52,749 nucleotides of DNA from Mnemiopsis leidyi (taxonomy: Eukaryota > Ctenophora > Tentaculata > Lobata > Bolinopsidae): positions 206,743 through 259,491 of the forward strand of contig JH153954.1 in the NCBI GenBank assembly GCA_000226015.1. The letters run 5' to 3'. The position numbers and the translations under genes are program-made. Positions 42,543-52,749 of the stretch are shown in pieces; the first letter of the stretch is position 1; each line of letters starts with the position of its first letter. The notes beneath the pieces were generated by a model, which was not told where the DNA came from, searched no databases, and saw only the letters and a list, made by a program, of their open reading frames with translations.

Positions 42543-43664
42543 AAACTTTCTTGGTATCCCATGTGGCCCATGCTAGCAGGATAGTGCTGTAGTCTTGTAA
42601 TGCTCTGCTGCTATTGTCAGATTGTATTCACTAGCTGTACTGAGCAGTTAAACTTCTTTCTCGCTCCTCTCTTAGCGTGTCGGCGTGTGTTTGAGAACTC
42701 AGTCTCTTTTCTTTCTTTTACTTTCTACGGTATTAAGAACAGCAAATATTACTATTGTTCTTTCTAGCTGACTTATTTTGCGATCTTCAAATTTTTGAAC
42801 AGCCCCGCCTACACTGAAATAAGCGGAATGTGATGTTAGAGGGGACGTAGAACACAGTTCACTACTCAAACTAGAGTTCTGAGGCCGTGGCCTTGCAGAT
42901 AGAACTTGCAGATAGAACTCACAAAAAGTCCGCTCTGTTATCCTTAGTTTCGTGTGAGCTTACTTCTCGGCCCTGTTTTCTTTGTTAAGGGAAGGTTTGT
43001 CTAATCTGATCGTCTACCGACGTGATAATTACTCAGTAAAACAGTAAAACTTTGGAGAAACAACAGCTGTGTTACACGTGTAGAACGTCTAGTCTCGTTA
43101 ACACACTCTCTCTCACACACGTGTCAAGTCACGTGACTTTAAATTGTTCTCGTCTACATGACTTAGCTGCTAACTCATTAACTACATTATGATCATTACA
43201 GTCGTCCGTACACTGTGTTGTACATTTCCTTTCTCTTGTCAAGCAATGTTATACTTTTTTGCGTTACAATTTTTTGTCAGATTTTCTTTGGTCCTGAATC
43301 TTCGTTTTTTTGTTTTTTAGATCGCCTGAATTTCCATATTTCCGTCCGTTATTTGCACATCAATTACAGAACATCTAACCGATGTAGTGGTGACCGTTCG
43401 GAGCGGTTAAGTGACAAACTACTCGTCATCGACATGTATCGTTAAAACTCCATCATCTGCTGCACGATGTGCATCTTTTAACAGGCAGTTTGTTGCGTGT
43501 AGTTACTCGTCCCTGCTATATATTCCACTCGTCTCCCGACCTCATGTGGTGACGTAGGACGAATGTACGGGATCATTTTCACACTTAACTGATTTTGTTA
43601 AATCGTCCCTTTGTTTTGTGTTTATTCTTCTAGTGCCGTGTCTGGTAAGTTTAAATGCTAGTCG
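42543..43664. other. Intergenic, no supported gene
   Basis: A short duplication GCAGATAGAACT(T/C) occurs near 42895-42920. The rest has no convincing exon. Confidence 0.4.
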
Positions 43665-43985
43665 AAAATATATTTATAATTATCACAGAAAATATATATA
43701 TAGTTATCACAGAAAATATATCTATAGTTATCGCAGAAAATATATTTATAGTTATCACAGAAAATATATTCATAGTTATCACAGAAAATATATCTATAGT
43801 TATCACAGAAAATATATTTATAGTTATCACAGAAAATATATAGATATAGTTATCACAGAAAATATATTTATAGTTATCACAGAAAATATATAAATATAGT
43901 TATCACAGAAAATATACTTATAGTTATCACAGAAAATATATTCATAGTTATCGCATAAAATTTATTTATAGTTATCACAGAAAAT
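43665..43985. repeat. 24-bp minisatellite
   Basis: About 13 copies of ATCACAGAAAATATATTTAT followed by AGTT. Units are 24 bp, with two 27-bp variants near 43825-43850 and 43885-43905. The unit is a multiple of three, which keeps frames open without meaning. Confidence 0.95.
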
Positions 43986-44120
43986 TGTAACTTGAAATCG
44001 TCACTGTTGTGTCGTCAGATGGATTATTTTCCGAGTCGGTGATAATACGAAAAATACCGGTCTCGGCGACCAATATCTGTCTATGAAGTAGAAATTTTGC
44101 TGTAATTGCCCGATAATGGC

Positions 44121-44468
44121 TCAATAATAGCACATAGTGGGCAAATTAATATACCAATATACATCGGCCCAGTCTTCTTGTAGTTGTGAAGAGAGGTAGA
44201 GGAGTTGCTTGGCAACGGCGCTATTTTTACTTAATTTTTTACTTAATAATCTGCACATGATAATATGTTTTGTATGACATTTTAGCTGAGAGGTGCTTTT
44301 TGGGATATCATAATATTGTAGACCGTGAGCCAAGCTTAATAAAAACTTGGCACTCAACACACATAGGCGGATAATTGATTTAACGTGCTCGATATGACTC
44401 ATCCAGTTTGTTGCCCTGAATTTTATAATGATCCAGTGGCTCGTTTTAGACTCTACAGATGGGAACAT
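44121..44468 (-). CDS. Unidentified 115-aa ORF, minus strand
   Basis: An ATG-started frame of 115 residues with ordinary amino acid composition and a helical middle part (WMSHIEHVKSIIRLCVLSAK). An acceptor-like AAAATTCAG lies inside the frame just before ATNWMSH, so the real unit, if any, may be an exon rather than this ORF. No family is recognised and no repeat overlaps it. Confidence 0.25.
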   Translation of the reverse strand: MFPSVESKTSHWIIIKFRATNWMSHIEHVKSIIRLCVLSAKFLLSLAHGLQYYDIPKSTSQLKCHTKHIIMCRLLSKKLSKNSAVAKQLLYLSSQLQEDWADVYWYINLPTMCYY

Positions 44469-44483
44469 TTGATCCGCTCTCCA

Positions 44484-44562
44484 GCTTTCAGTCTGCGGTA
44501 CAAGCTTTTTTGCTGTTAACTTTCAGTCTGAGGTACAAGCTTTTTTGCTGTAAACTTTCATT
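44484..44562. repeat. About 39-bp tandem duplication
   Basis: CTTTCAGTCTGCGGTACAAG and CTTTCAGTCTGAGGTACAAG each begin a copy that continues with CTTTTTTGCTGT. The copies are nearly identical. Confidence 0.9.
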
Positions 44563-44869
44563 CGTAAACTTGAAGAATCTTGCCGTGCAGTGGAAAAAAA
44601 AAACCACACGACAATTTACGTCATCGAACTAACGTTGGAGTGAAGGTTCATCTACACCGAGCAAGATCGAGATCATGATTTCATTATGCTGCGTTCCTAG
44701 AGGAACTTGTTTACAAATCGCTAACTTGTTTGTTTGCTGCTTGATATCAGAGCTATATATTTATTAATTGTTTCTATAGTTACACGCAGATCTCGAACTG
44801 GGAGTGCTTGGTTAAGTAACTAGGACAGTGTGTTACCAACAGTTCAAATCGACGCACTTCCTAACATGT

Positions 44870-45176
44870 ACTACCACACACAACCCGCAACACATACTAC
44901 CACACACAACCCGCAACACATACTACCACACACAACCCGCAACACATACTACCACACACAATCCGCAACACATACTACCACACACAACCCGCAACACATA
45001 CTGCCACACACAACCCGCAACACATACTGCCACACACAACCCGCAACACATACTACCACACACAACCCGCAACACATACTACCACACACAACCCGCAACA
45101 CATACTACCACACACAACCCGCAACACATACTACCACACACAACCCGCAACACATACTACCACACACAACCCGCAA
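44870..45176. repeat. 26-bp minisatellite
   Basis: About 12 near-identical copies of CTACCACACACAACCCGCAA then CACATA. With a 26-bp unit, translation cycles through all frames, and the two long + frames over it are artefacts. Confidence 0.97.
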
Positions 45177-45529
45177 CCGGGCACCGTGCTATCGGATTTT
45201 CGGGCAAGTCCAGGACGCAGTTACTATAGTTACTTATTATTGTTGCTATAGCAACTATTACAGTTGCTCCGTAGTTTCCTGCTACACTCACACAGAGAGA
45301 GAGATAATATATTGTAGGTATTGTGTTGGGAGGCAACTGTTATGAGGTGTAGTTTCAGTTATTGCTTGTCTCGTGTCTGTTTGTCTGTTCGTCTGTTCGT
45401 CTGTTTTTCTGTTTGTGCTAGCTTTGTTAGCTTCCCAGCTCTTTGTACTTTGTGTGATTCTAGCCTCGCACTGTAACCCTAACATGCTTAACTACCGTGT
45501 TAGATAGTTTATTAGGGTTTACTTGTCTT

Positions 45530-45689
45530 CAGTCCTGCACGCTTTCACACCACAAAACATAAAGGTGGCTGCGAAACGGTTCAAGTTTCCTTACGCATAC
45601 TGCCCGCACCGACAAATTCCGACAGAAGGCGGCAATCAGCGTGGTGTTGTTACGACAACGGCACGTGGCAACATCGAGCTGACTGAACG
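45530..45689 (+). CDS. Exon-like segment, unidentified
   Basis: After an acceptor-like CTTGTCTTCAG, an open segment of about 53 codons (FKFPYAYCPHRQIPTEGGNQ, then TARGNIELTE) runs to a GTAAAC donor-like site. The frame continues open to 45792. There are no repeats in it and codon use is plausible, but no neighbouring exon was found and the family is unknown. Confidence 0.25.
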
Positions 45690-45792
45690 TAAACCTCAAA
45701 ACGTCTCCTCTACTTCCACAACTTGTAGGATGTTGTTTTCGTTACAAAGCTGGGGCAATATAGCAGGTCACGTGATCAGGTTTAACCTATAG

Positions 45793-48700
45793 AGCAATAG
45801 TTCTGCCCACTGACCCACTCATCCAGTCTACAATCTACTCGGGTACTTAGCCTTGCAGGCCAACTCCTTGATCTCCGAGTTTATAATGTCTGGAATTTTG
45901 ATAGTTTCTCTCTTTTGTTTCAGATGTGTTTTTAGGTTTGCTGGAATGTTCCTCGAGCTCAGTATTATATTTTTTTGAGCATTTTTGTTTTCAGATTAAA
46001 TTTGAAATATTTCATGGTTTAGGAATGTCGATAATCTCAAGATTGAATAGATGAGTTATAACTTAATCAATTCACACAGCTGCAATACCGTAAGTCAAAT
46101 CATCTATAACTTGAGCCTATTATTATATTCGTTGTAATATTTTTTAGATTTTACTGTAGCATTTTTAAAATTTTTACTGTACCTAAGCCTTCTTGCAGTT
46201 GCAGTTTGGGCTAAAATTCTTTTAGATATTTTGCTATGATACCCTTGATTCTGGTCAGCGCTTACAAAAGGCAATTGCACTTATTGGCCTGGTACGAATA
46301 AAATTGCAATTTCCCCCTGGCCCTTTGGCAGGCCAATGGCCATTGACATTGCCTAGACTTATAAGTTGATTAGGTAAACTTCTATTGGGAGTTACACGAA
46401 AATGGCGGCCAGAACTTTTCGACACTTTGCAGAACTCCAGATTCAATAAACACATTCCCCTGGTCACCCGACAAACCGTCCTCTCTTTTCGGACAAAGTT
46501 TTTATTTTCTTCACACTTCTTGTTCTTCTTCTTTTCTTCACACATCTTGTTCTTGGTTTCTTTCTGTCCAGTCATTTTGTAATCGTCAAAGTTCCTATTT
46601 TCTTCACACTTCTTGTTCTTCTTTATTTCTGTCCAGTCATTTTGTATCGTCAAAGTTTTGTCCTCTAAAAGTTCACTTTCAGCGAGAGTAAAGTACAGTA
46701 GGTACTCAACTTCTTAAGTTATCAATAAAATTGGCAGTAATTAACGTGTTTAATTAAAGTTGTATATCGTAATGTGTCAACGTAACATAACATGGAAAAT
46801 GAGATCCGCTGAACGGACTTATGAATTTCCTCAGTGTAAGTTTCCATATTTTCTGTAAGCTGCAACACATTGACATAGCATGTCATCCTTGCAGAAGGTC
46901 ACATTTTGATTTTTGACGGTCAATCGTTTGTCCAACACACTCAAGATTGCTTATGTGAAACTATCAATAACCGCTTAAATTCTAATAATAGCTTGTAACC
47001 TTAACGTCTGAGATTATTTTAAGGTCCGTTTAGTGGCTGGCAACTGACCAAGAGCCGTGTAAAAACTGCTTAATTATAATAAAGCCAACAATAAGCCACC
47101 TTTGGACATCTATTGTTGTACTTGTTTGTGGCCCGTGTTCTCTTTTTTTGAGGACTGTCTGCAGTTCCTTTAAATGTTCATTGTTTTATTTTCTGCTGCA
47201 CTGGTTGTTAATTGTAGTTTTAAACCTACTTATACCTTTAAACTATTTTAGAGTTTAAGCCTACGCTCTTTATCTTTTGTTTTATCATATTTTTATTTAG
47301 TTTTATTAATTTTAGCCGGTTACTACCTAGTTTAACTACAATTAAGTCGTATAAGCCTGTCAATTAAAAACGAGATATTGTTGCCCGTGATTTCATTTGC
47401 TATAGTACAATTTTGTACAGAAACATGTAGATGAGTAGATGTAATCGTCAGATTGTTCACTTAATTATTTAATTAGGGTTAATTTAAGTCTAGTTAAACT
47501 AAAACACGATAATAAACGTCTGTAATTCTCCACTCCAGGACGTAGCTCACAAAATTAGAAAATGAGTTATCAAATTATATCGCAAATTCCTATCAGCACA
47601 AACTTACAGTAAAGCTATTGCTTATTCTGAAGAATTCCTTGCAATATAGTACTTGTTGAAGTTATATACTTAAACATTTGCTGATAAATTTTATATTATT
47701 AGAAAAGAACGCATTAAGCTCGTAGAATTTTGTTTAAGGGACGTCTATGGTCTATGCCTTAACGAATTTAATTGATCTCTAATGTAAGCTTAAATTAACA
47801 GCCTTAACATATAGTTAGACGCTAACCAAAAGAGAAATACCCAAAAATAGAAATTCCAAAGTCGGCCGGACTGACCTTGACTGCACTTATAACTGCTCTG
47901 AGGCATGGACCAAAACTAAAAACGCGTGCTTTGCATTTTTAAAGTCCTATAAAGAATAAAACGGGGTAATTTCGAGCCATTTGTACTGAGGGCTACTGTT
48001 TATAGTCGCTGAAACCTTGCTGCAATGTTTTCACAGCATATCTCTGTCTCTAGGTCTGCAGTTCGATTCTGTTAAGATTTTTTCATCGTTGCATTGCCTT
48101 GACGCCCTGTTTTTCTTTTTTGTATGAGTTTTTTGTGTATGAGAGAGTTTGTGTGCGTGCGTGCGTGTGCGTGTTTGTGTAGTTGTGGGCTGTTTCCTAC
48201 AAAAAATAAAGTCGGCCTCTAAAACTGTGGCCTTTACCTGTCATTAAAGTTAAATCACGGTCTAGGCCGTAGCTTTGCTTTACCCGGTTTGTAACATGTA
48301 TCTTGTTCTGATATAAAACCCGATGCCAACATGCTGCTTGCCACATACAACTTATACCAGTCCAATATATCGTTAAGATTTAAGAACATGATGATATTTG
48401 AACAAGCATATTTCATCACCTGTTAGATATCTCAATTTTTTCTTCCCTTTATAAACCTAGGCCACCATCGACCGTCTATTTTTCAGCGAAACCTAAAACC
48501 TTCCTGTTTTCCGACCTGCTGTTAAATATCTAGACATTCGCCACTTTCCTTTCTCACTTCTCCGACCGTGTACATCTTACTGCCGTCGTTTACTCCAGGA
48601 GAACCCTTCTAACGCCCTTGTTTTTCTTGTTTTCCTAAACCCGCTGATAGAGCGCTGAAGAGTTTATTTTCTTGTACAATTAGACAGTTTGTCATAACAA

Positions 48701-49150
48701 GACGTGAACATGCGGACCTTATACCGAGATGGAAATATCTATAGGAAAGTTTTGGGGATTCTCCAGCTAACAACCAGAATAGGCCAAGAATCCCTTTAAA
48801 TTTCCTGTGCAGTTTATATTGTTGTTATAATTGGAGTGCCCAAGCTCTCAAAATATTTTACTTCGGCTTTTTTGAGGTTGTTTGTTGTTTACTGTAGGTA
48901 GCTAGACAGTAGAATTTGCGCTGTTATCGCCAAATTATTCATGCGTTTAGGTCAGGTAAACATATTTACCAGAGGGTTGGGTATGAATTTCTTGTAGGAG
49001 AGAAAATTCTATCAGGTCGATAAGTTAAAATATTTAAGATTTTTGAAGCTATAAAAATGAGAGCCTAACATACTAATTCTTTCTCCCTGCACCTTTAAGT
49101 AAAAATTTGTTATTTACGTAAATTCTATCAAGTAAGCTAGTAAGACTTAC
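45793..49150. other. Intergenic, AT-rich
   Basis: Contains the CT-rich repeat at 46490-46650 and a GT-rich stretch at about 48135-48185. I found no exons that join the minus-strand first-exon candidate at 49151-49264, whose downstream exons would lie here. Confidence 0.4.
46490..46650. repeat. Imperfect tandem repeat, about 60-95 bp
   Basis: TTTTCTTCACACTTCTTGTT occurs with relatives at about 46505, 46535 and 46600. TTCTGTCCAGTCATTTTGTA followed by TCGTCAAAGTT occurs twice. The lysine-rich minus frame over it is a product of the repeat. Confidence 0.8.
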
Positions 49151-49264
49151 CTTCGATGATCTATTATATTGTTTGTCAAACACTATCACATCATCACATC
49201 CGTCGAACAAGTCATTTTCCAACAGTAGATGTTGATAAAGTGTCACCTCTTTCTGTCGTTCCAT
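49151..49264 (-). CDS. Candidate first coding exon, minus strand
   Basis: ATG (49264-49262) starts 38 codons that run without a stop into a consensus donor AAG|GTAAGT. The peptide is hydrophilic and acidic (QHLLLENDLFDGCDDVIVFD) with no signal peptide. The phase is 0. No second exon was recognised at lower coordinates and I cannot name the family. The strong donor and composition make it better than a random ORF. Confidence 0.35.
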
Positions 49265-50389
49265 CAGTGTTGGAATCGTTTTTCGAGCGGCGATATCCGC
49301 TCTTCAGTTAAACTTAATTCAAAGATGAATACCTTTCATATTGTGACTTTGCAACAATCAGAATATCTTCAAAACGTTGTCACATAATATAGAATTATCT
49401 CGCCTTTTATTTTGAAAATTCCTTGATCAAATTGCTACCTGCGATTGGTTGGTATGATCAAGAGAGCTGGAATTTGAAAAATTACTTTGTACCTATCCAA
49501 CAATCACCAGTGCTTTCCCACGTTTGACAACCGGCTGTTTTACCGTCTACTATTCTATTTATAATCACTGACTTTCCTGATCTTTTGTACAAGAATTTTC
49601 TTGCTGAGTTTTGTTCTTGTAATGAAAACTGTGAACAAGCACACCCTGGTCTCTTGAGTCTTCCTTAAATTGCTTGCGGAGCGGGAAGCTCTAGAAAAGT
49701 ACGAGGTCCATCCCCTGGGCTTGCTACTGTACCTCTATTGACTGAGTACAGTGCTATTGCTATGTGTAGCTGAATAGCGTGCTGTACTGCTGTGATACCT
49801 CCAGATGTTGCTACGGGGAATCATACCATTGTCCTTTCTCCTTATCTGTGCAGTCTCAGAACTATTAAGTTGCTTCTTGCAGACCAGATCTATTAAGTTG
49901 CTTCTTGCAGATCAAGACTTATATTTAAATCTTCTAACGTTGCACATTTAATTGAGTTCTTGATTGGCTGCCTTAGTTCTCTCAAAGGCTCGAAGCTGAT
50001 GACCTATATCTGATTGATCGAAAATTATAGGCATCAACTTCGAATTTTAAACAATTTTAAAAAGTAACATTTATGAATTATGATAATCCAGCCTTACCTA
50101 GCTATATGGTGACTCTATGCAGTAATCAGAATTCATAATGCTTTGTCTGTCTATCTATCGGCATGGGAAAATATAACATTATTTCACATAAATATTGCAT
50201 CATTTTACCAAGATTTAAGAAGACTTATCGGTATAATCAGCATAAGCTCACAAAGCTATTGAAATACCCGGAAATTACTTGGTCGTGTACACTCTGCTGT
50301 GACAATCTGCCGTCTCACCTCAAATCGAGAACTGCTGCTGTAGTTTGATTTATCTGACTCCCAGGTTGCCGTACCATTCCGCTCACTGC
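49265..50389. other. Intergenic, no supported gene
   Basis: A duplication of CTATTAAGTTGCTTCTTGCA is present at about 49862-49910 (two copies, 28 bp apart). Nothing else is convincing. Confidence 0.4.
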
Positions 50390-50690
50390 TCACATAAACT
50401 CGCTACTCGCTCGCATCAACTCGCTACTCGCTCGCATCAACTCGTTACTCGCTCCCATCAACTCGTTACTCGCTCGCATCAACTCGTTACTCGCTCGCAT
50501 CAACTCGCTACTTGCTCGCATCAACTCGCTACTCACTCGCATCAACTTGCTACTAGCTCCCATCAACTCGCTACTCGCTCCCATCAACTCGCTGCTCGCT
50601 TCCATAAACTCGCTACTTGCTCGCATCCACTCGCTACTCGCTTCCATAAACTTGCTACTCGCTTCCATAAACTCGCTACTTGCGCTTGCT
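50390..50690. repeat. 21-bp minisatellite open in frame on both strands
   Basis: About 14 copies of CTCGCTACTCGCTCGCATCA plus A. The unit is seven codons, so one + frame reads SHQLATR repeats and one minus frame reads MRASSEL repeats. Both long ORFs are most simply explained by the repeat; there is no signal peptide or splice support. Confidence 0.93.
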
Positions 50691-51137
50691 ATAGAGCTGA
50701 TCATTTGGATGTACCTGGTGTAGTTTTAAAGACTTTTGCTGGCCCGATAAAACTGTTAAATTTGATGTTGACATTGTCAGCTTTTTGATAAAATAAGGGA
50801 GAGTGGTGATGTTTTTCCAAATTATGGTACTTGGTACGCTCAGTTTACTCGTTGTTCCCACAAACTTTTCGTCGCGATGAAATTTTAAATGGGCTTCTTT
50901 AGATAATACACACTTTCTTCCTCAAGCACTTTGTCAGGACATTGGAAACAAGGCTGTCATCATGAGTCCGTTTTCAGAGTTTTTGTTCCTGCTGTGCCAC
51001 CTTATCTGTCAGTAGATTTACACACTGCCTATTCTGCAATTTGTAAGTTAGTGAGATATTGGTTAAGCTACAGTGATCGGTTAAGGCACTCAGTCAATTT
51101 AACTCAGTTTAACTTAGTCAATGCTGTATAAGCTCAG

Positions 51138-51976
51138 ATAAATGGACCGATGTTAAAAGTAACGTTGTGAGCAACGATTCCACGCCGTTCTTATCACGGG
51201 AGGATTTGTTGTTTGTGTTCAACAGCGGGACAGGTATGTTGTTTGATCCTTGAGTACAATGCTGGAGGAGAGCTTGAAACCCTTGCCTAAGAAATACACA
51301 GTATGCACGCCTCTGTCTCTAAGAAATACACAGTATGCACGCCTCTGTCTCTAAGAAATACACAGTATGCACGCCTCTGTCTCTAAGAAATACACAGTAT
51401 GCACGCCACTAACCCACTGCTCTGCCACGAGAGCGTGCCCACTGTGGCTCTCTGCTATAATGTATTCTATTCTCATTATCCCTTGTAGGTTATAATCATT
51501 GTGGTTAGTCCCAGGTATGTGTTGTGGCCCATGTCGCCCGGTAACAGGGCTGGTGTGTCGCCTACCAAGAGCGGGGTGGTGGGGGAGGGGCGTGGTTCCT
51601 CCTGAACTCTCCATCCAGGCTAATTGTCGTGTGCTGGGGAGGGGGACACCCTTGTAGTGTCGACACACATTACCGCCCTGTTTCAAGCTCCAGTACTGTA
51701 GTGTCGTCCTGATGGGAGAGAGCCAGACTTAATAATTGCGCCCCGGCCAGCTCTTTTTGACAATTACTAAGATTGCTGTTGCAATTCATTATCTCGGCTC
51801 CGCTGCTCGTCGGTAAAGAGTAATCTTGAGTCTTGTTGTTTTTTGTCTTAAAGGTAGGTCAACGTTACTTTTTGTTACTTTTTGTTATTTTTCTAGCTAA
51901 ATTCTGAAAAAAATGATTTTCTATCGTTGTTACAGATAATGGGGATGTCTATTTAACACCCAAGTTAGTTATTTAA
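51138..51976 (+). CDS. Two exon-like segments of an unidentified gene
   Basis: Exon 51138-51233 follows AAGCTCAG and ends at a GTATGT donor. It reads SNDSTPFLSREDLLFVFNSG near its end. Its phase fits 51936-51976, which follows GTTGTTACAG and reads DNGDVYLTPKLVI before TAA; a GTTAGT donor inside that segment is an alternative. The residues look like an extracellular or enzyme domain but no family is recognised. The acceptor tract of the first exon is weak, and upstream exons were not found. Confidence 0.3.
51288..51405. repeat. 32-bp minisatellite, about four copies
   Basis: TCTCTAAGAAATACACAGTA followed by TGCACGCCTCTG repeats with almost no differences. Confidence 0.95.
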
Positions 51977-52749
51977 ATACATCACGTATGGCTCCACGAG
52001 AGAGGCGACTACGAAAACAGCACTGACGTGATTATTTGTATCCCGATACATATCTGGTCCCTTGCTGAGTGACAAGGTGTTAGGTATGAAGTTCCCCAAA
52101 CTCGAGTGTTGCTGAGTGCTTATGTTACATCTGTGCAAGTAGGGCCGGAAGTTTGAAGACCGGGATTAAACATCGACCTGTTTCATTGTTCATTATCTCT
52201 ATTTCTCATTCTTTCCTCTTTTCGGATATTTTAAATTCTGTCAGGTCTTTTGGTTCCAGATACCACAGAGCACGAAAAATTCGGTTAAACTCGAAACGGA
52301 TTATTCTGCAGCTACCCTAAGAAAGTGAGAAATCCTACTGTGGACAAATCAGCGAGTTTTACAATACTATCGTATTTTTGCTCTAGTATTAATTAATTAT
52401 AAGTCGACTTCTTGAAGTTCGTTGTTTTGTAGTTTGTTCATAGAACTAGCAAATGTACATGTCTCATGATTTGTCGGCTTTACCCGAAAGCAAATTCGAC
52501 AAATTTCTCAACTCATAATTACGCTTGTCTTACCCTAACTCCGACGTCGATACCAATCTCTGTATCTCACGTCAGAGCTGGTCCAAGTGGAGATTTACAG
52601 CCCAAATAATCTGGTTTCCTCCTTCACATATCAGCAGATCACGTGATCAGTTCCACGTGATCAAACTCCGCTCCACTAACTGCAGACATACAGGTTGGTA
52701 TATGTGAGCTGACTTTTTCAAACTAGTTTTTCTACTCTACTCTACTCTC
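51977..52749. other. Intergenic to window end
   Basis: No supported exon. The last 17 bases are a CTACT-type short tandem repeat cut by the window edge. Confidence 0.4.

Noticed and set aside
42270-42584. Open frames across the N run and CA repeat
   Set aside because: They consist of unknown bases and dinucleotide repeat.
44828-45345. Two overlapping + frames of 133 and 171 residues
   Set aside because: They are translations of the 26-bp minisatellite; its cycling frame removes stops.
46255-46653. 132-residue minus frame rich in lysine and glutamate
   Set aside because: Its N-terminal half is the translation of the CT-rich tandem repeat and the rest has no recognisable feature.

Overview
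The window is animal (metazoan) nuclear DNA, most likely from a marine invertebrate; the phylum cannot be fixed from sequence alone. The evidence is spliced genes with GT-AG introns, animal-type membrane receptors and a voltage-gated K+ channel, an AT-rich background, many minisatellites, tRNA-derived repeats and two assembly gaps (17788-18204 and 42342-42465). Nothing suggests a bacterial, organellar or viral origin.

Four genes are well supported, all on the + strand. (1) A Shaker-type voltage-gated K+ channel, at least 11 coding exons (11458-15989), with polyQ ahead of the T1 domain, S1-S6, a VGYGD filter and a very short tail; its N-terminal exon was not found. (2) A nine-exon class A (rhodopsin-like) GPCR, 468 aa (20585-24745), with an intronless small membrane-protein ORF in its last intron. 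(3) An intronless 834-aa GPCR with LDL-receptor class A modules in its ectodomain (27346-29850). (4) The first six coding exons of an ARMH3 (C10orf76) homologue (36019-38857); the C-terminal two thirds was not found.

Weaker coding signals are listed with low confidence: exon-like segments at 4644-4988 (+), 5874-6033 (-), 27013-27090 (+), 44121-44468 (-), 45530-45689 (+), 49151-49264 (-) and 51138-51976 (+). The rest is intergenic or intronic and dominated by repeats: minisatellites of 9 to 44 bp units, two or more tRNA-derived elements, candidate inverted-repeat (MITE-like) elements at 20730-20967, 33213-33932 and 39072-39900, a CpG-rich block at about 31560-32480 built around repeated perfect hairpins, and a retroelement ORF remnant at 40073-40417.

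The most distinctive observation is that two unrelated genes carry tandem duplications that begin exactly at an exon-intron boundary and so duplicate the 5' splice site: three copies in the K+ channel S4 intron, where the extra donors would give an immediate stop, and two in the GPCR after TM1, where the extra donor would add ten in-frame residues to the first cytoplasmic loop. All splice models here were read by eye from codon phase and GT/AG signals and have no transcript support.
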